Origin: Bifidobacteriaceae bacterium
Lineage (GTDB): Bacteria > Actinomycetota > Actinomycetes > Actinomycetales > WQXJ01
Assembly: GCA_031255075.1 (NCBI GenBank)
Contig: JAIRTF010000051.1
Location: 1 to 6,016, forward strand
Reading direction: 5' to 3'
Length of the DNA stretch: 6,016 nt
The position numbers and the translations under genes are program-made. This document shows, piece after piece, positions 3,744 through 6,016 of the stretch (positions within the stretch are counted from its first letter, which is position 1; the number at the start of each line of letters is the position of its first letter). A model generated the notes under the pieces. It was not told where the DNA came from and searched no databases. It saw only the letters and a program-made list of their open reading frames with translations.

Positions 3744-5201
3744 CTAGAGGCCCAGCTCCGCGGCGAAGGAAGAACCCTCCAAGCGGCTCTGGATAGCTGC
3801 CAAGAACTTGGCCGCGTCTGATGGCGTGATCAGCCGCGAATCATAGGACAGAGCCAAATAGCTGGTGTGCCGCACGGCGATGCCCTCACCAACCACCACC
3901 GGTCGCCTGGTCACAGCCCCAACCGAGAGCACAGCCACCTGCGGCGAATCAATGATTGGGAAGTCCAACATCAGCTCTGGCCCCGCCGGAGCGGTCAAGG
4001 TGAAAGTCCCCGCCGCCAAGTCATTGGGTAGCAGCGCACCGGAGGAAGCCCGGGCGGTCACCCCGGCCAGGGCCCGCGCCAAGCCGATCAACCCGAGCGA
4101 CCCGGCATCAGCGATGACCGGCACCAGCGGACCCGATGGGGTGAACACAGTCACTCCAAGGTTCTCCTGGGCGTAGTAGGTGACGCCGCCATCGCGGATG
4201 GCAGCATTGAACACCGGGTTGGCTTTGAGAGCCTCAACGGTGGCCAACGCGAAGAACGGATCAAGGGTCAGTTGCAGCTTCTCCCGATCCAAGAAGGTCC
4301 GCTCCGACCGGGCGATCAGCCGGACAATCTCTGTCACATCGACCTGGGCCACAGATGTCAGCTGCGTCGGTTGGTAGACCTCATGGATGGACCGTTCGGC
4401 TTCGATTGACCGCAGCCGCGGCAGGCGGTCCTGGGCACCGGCCGGGGGAGCGGCGGCTTCCGGCTGGGATTCGGCCGCGGCGATCAGGTCTTCGCGCCTG
4501 ATCCGCCCACCAACGCCGGTGCCTTTGACCTTGGTCAGGTCAACACCGAGGTCAGCGGCCAGTTTGCGAACCAGCGGAGTGACGTAACCCCGGTCCGCCG
4601 CCGAATCCTGAGAGGCAGCGGCGCCAGCCGTTGTGGCCGCAGGCGCCGGGGTGGACGATGCCGCCGGGGCGGGGGTCGGGACGGGGGCAGGGGCCGAAAC
4701 GGGGGCGGAGGTCGCAACCGCGGGCGCCTGGGGCGCAGACGAAGTTGGCATAGAGGCCGCGCTCGAGCCCGGACCTGGAGCTGGAACGGCCACCGGCACC
4801 GGCGCTGCCGAAGCGACGGGAGCGGCAGGGGCAGCCGGCGCCGAAACCGGCGCGCCAGCCGGAGGGGCTACGGGAGCGGGGGCTGCTGCGGGAGCCGCCG
4901 GCGCGGCATCGGCCACCGGAGCAGCAGCGGCGGGCTGGGCACCGGCACCGGCCGGAGCCTCACCGGGCTCACCGAGTACGGCCAAGACGGCGCCCACCTC
5001 AGCTGTTTCATCTTCCGCGACCAGGATCTCCAACAGCACACCGGCGAAGGGTGAGGGGATTTCGGTATCCACCTTGTCGGTTGAAATCTCCACCAGGGGT
5101 TCATCGACCTGGACCTGATCACCGACCTGCTTGAGCCACTGGGTGACGGTGCCCTCCGTGACCGATTCGCCGAGTGCTGGCATAGGAACTGGTTGTGACA
5201 T
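3744..5201 (-). CDS. sucB: Dihydrolipoamide acyltransferase-like E2 with degenerate active site
   Basis: 485 aa. One lipoyl domain (residues 3-78) has the attachment lysine Lys43 in EISTDKVDTEIPSP. A 120-residue Ala/Pro linker (82-203) follows, then a peripheral-subunit (E3-binding) domain (205-242, YVTPLVRKLAADLGVDL...GTGVGGRI), then a full-length CAT-like catalytic domain (about 258-485). The C-terminus aligns throughout with M. tuberculosis DlaT and other E2 proteins. However, the signature YDHRLIDG reads YDSRLITP: the catalytic His is Ser455 and the Asp-Gly is Thr459-Pro460. The TLTN-TG-S-G loop has become TLTAPAGPEL (401-410), and the usual RxxIAxxM opening is also altered. With the frame open and the other domains intact, a lipoyl carrier or E3-binding role without acyl transfer is plausible, as in mammalian E3BP/protein X. 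The gene starts 29 bp after lpd with an AGAGG site, so the two form an operon. The choice between 2-oxoglutarate and pyruvate complex is uncertain; actinobacteria often share one E2. Confidence 0.88.
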   Translation of the reverse strand: MSQPVPMPALGESVTEGTVTQWLKQVGDQVQVDEPLVEISTDKVDTEIPSPFAGVLLEILVAEDETAEVGAVLAVLGEPGEAPAGAGAQPAAAAPVADAAPAAPAAAPAPVAPPAGAPVSAPAAPAAPVASAAPVPVAVPAPGPGSSAASMPTSSAPQAPAVATSAPVSAPAPVPTPAPAASSTPAPAATTAGAAASQDSAADRGYVTPLVRKLAADLGVDLTKVKGTGVGGRIRREDLIAAAESQPEAAAPPAGAQDRLPRLRSIEAERSIHEVYQPTQLTSVAQVDVTEIVRLIARSERTFLDREKLQLTLDPFFALATVEALKANPVFNAAIRDGGVTYYAQENLGVTVFTPSGPLVPVIADAGSLGLIGLARALAGVTARASSGALLPNDLAAGTFTLTAPAGPELMLDFPIIDSPQVAVLSVGAVTRRPVVVGEGIAVRHTSYLALSYDSRLITPSDAAKFLAAIQSRLEGSSFAAELGL

Positions 5202-5206
5202 GGTTG

Positions 5207-5211
5207 CCTCT
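5207..5211 (-). promoter_or_regulatory. Ribosome binding site of the E2 gene
   Basis: AGAGG on the minus strand (5211 to 5207) lies 5 nt before the ATG at 5201, inside the 29-bp lpd-sucB spacer. It supports the MSQPVPMPALGESVTEG start, which is the normal beginning of an E2 lipoyl domain. Confidence 0.65.
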
Positions 5212-5230
5212 ATCTGCTGAATTGGTGGAC

Positions 5231-6016
5231 TTACGCGTGAGCGTGGAGCGGTTTGCCGGCCAGCGCCAAGAACGCCTCGCCGATGGCTTCATCTTGGGTG
5301 GGGTGAGCGTGGATCAGTTCGGCCACATCATCTGGGTAGGCTTCCCAGTTGACGATCAGTTGGGCTTCGCCCACCAACTCGCCAATGCGGGTGCCAATCA
5401 TGTGCATGCCCAGGACCGGGCCGCCGGCCAAGCGGACCAGTTTGACGAACCCTTGAGTGGCCAGCACCTGGCTCTTGCCATTGCCGGCCAAGTTGTATTC
5501 AACGGTTTCGATGGCGTCTTCGCCGTGTTCGGCTTTGGCAGCCGCTTCGGTCAAGCCGACTGAAGCGATCTCCGGTTCACAGTAGGTGACCCGGGGAATG
5601 CCGGATTCGATCAGCGGCGGGGCGTTCAGGCCGGCGATCCGTTCGGCCACCGCAATGCCCTGGGCAAAGCCCCGGTGGGCTAGCTGCAGGCCGGGCACAA
5701 TGTCTCCCACAGCCCAGACTTTCGGGACGCGGGTTTCGCAACGTGGATCGGTCATGACGAAGCCGCGGTCAATCTCAATGTTCAGCTGGTTGAAGCCAAC
5801 TCCGGCAGTATTTGGCCCGCGGCCCACCGCCACCAACAGCAGATCGCCGGTCAGCGTTTCGCCGCTCTCCAGCGTGACTGTGACGTTCTGGTCACCCTGG
5901 GAGACGTCAGCCACCTTGGACCCAAGTTTGTAGCCGATGCCGCGCCGCCGGAAAGCCCGTTCCAACAGTTTGGACACGGCCAGGTCTTCGTTAGGAGCGA
6001 GGTGATCCAGCGCTTC
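5231..6016 (-). CDS. lpd: Dihydrolipoyl dehydrogenase (E3), C-terminal part (runs off right edge)
   Basis: 261 codons of the C-terminal portion are present; the N-terminal FAD domain and its redox disulfide lie beyond the right edge. The frame is already open at 6016 (EALDHLAPNEDLAV, typical of the end of the NAD-binding GxGxxG region), so the ATG-like codon at 5977 is internal and not the start. Visible landmarks are the VGRGPNT motif, the second FAD contact VWAVGDIV with GLQLAHRGFAQG after it, the dimerisation domain from about PRVTYCEPEIASVGLTE, and the active-site HAHPTQDE (His and Glu of the catalytic dyad, at fragment residues 238 and 243). The enzyme reoxidises the dihydrolipoyl groups of 2-oxoacid dehydrogenase (and possibly glycine cleavage) complexes using NAD+. 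It lies upstream of the E2 gene on the same strand with 29 bp between them, so the two are probably co-transcribed. Nothing in the visible part looks degenerate. Confidence 0.95.
   Translation of the reverse strand, partial: EALDHLAPNEDLAVSKLLERAFRRRGIGYKLGSKVADVSQGDQNVTVTLESGETLTGDLLLVAVGRGPNTAGVGFNQLNIEIDRGFVMTDPRCETRVPKVWAVGDIVPGLQLAHRGFAQGIAVAERIAGLNAPPLIESGIPRVTYCEPEIASVGLTEAAAKAEHGEDAIETVEYNLAGNGKSQVLATQGFVKLVRLAGGPVLGMHMIGTRIGELVGEAQLIVNWEAYPDDVAELIHAHPTQDEAIGEAFLALAGKPLHAHA

Noticed and set aside
4633..5118. Plus-strand 161-aa Ala/Gly-rich open frame
   Set aside because: It is the antisense shadow of the Ala/Pro linker and lipoyl region of the E2 gene; GC-rich Ala/Pro codons read as Ala/Gly on the other strand.
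3744..5201. E2 gene as a pseudogene
   Set aside because: The reading frame is uninterrupted, all three domains are present, the C-terminus is conserved to the last residues and the ribosome binding site is good. Only active-site residues are changed, which argues for altered function rather than decay.
5231..5977. lpd as a complete 248-aa protein starting at 5977
   Set aside because: The frame is open to the window edge and upstream residues (EALDHLAPNEDLA) match the family, so the gene continues beyond 6016.

Overview
The window is GC-rich bacterial DNA. Several features point to a high-GC Gram-positive (actinobacterium): a DUF4191 membrane protein, a class I-beta glutamine synthetase with an adenylylation tyrosine, a GlnR-like operator, apparently leaderless starts with TANNNT -10 boxes, and an E2 acyltransferase with an Ala/Pro linker that resembles mycobacterial DlaT. 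Genus and species cannot be read from the window.

Layout, left to right. (1) 1-341, minus: N-terminal half of a DUF421/YetF-like membrane protein that runs off the left edge. (2) 492-1132, plus: a compact type II toxin-antitoxin pair, an AbrB/MazE-like antitoxin overlapping a PIN-domain toxin by 4 bases. (3) 1133-1329: the gap between the convergent toxin and glnA. It holds a 157-bp MITE-like element (1161-1317) with inverted ends, a 17-bp perfect internal inverted repeat, a 55-bp hairpin and flanking 10-bp direct repeats (9/10). (4) 1330-2754, minus: glnA, with a three-half-site GlnR-like box upstream at 2826-2852. (5) 2945-3736, plus: the DUF4191 membrane protein, divergent from glnA and probably leaderless. 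(6) 3744-5201 and 5231-6016, minus: an lpd-sucB operon encoding E3 (partial) and a lipoyl-bearing E2 of a 2-oxoacid dehydrogenase complex. The E2 ends 7 bp from the DUF4191 stop.

The right two thirds is core metabolism: nitrogen assimilation (glnA) beside E2 and E3 of central carbon oxidation. In Mycobacterium tuberculosis the same neighbourhood is dlaT, lipB, lipA, a DUF4191 gene, an RDD gene and glnA1, all on one strand (from memory). Here lipB, lipA and the RDD gene are absent and DUF4191 points the other way. The left third (toxin-antitoxin plus MITE-like element) looks accessory.

The most notable observation is in the E2. Its lipoyl and E3-binding domains look intact and the catalytic domain is full length, but the catalytic HxxxDG signature has become SxxxTP (Ser455, Thr459, Pro460). 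It may be a non-catalytic, E3BP-like lipoyl carrier rather than an active acyltransferase.
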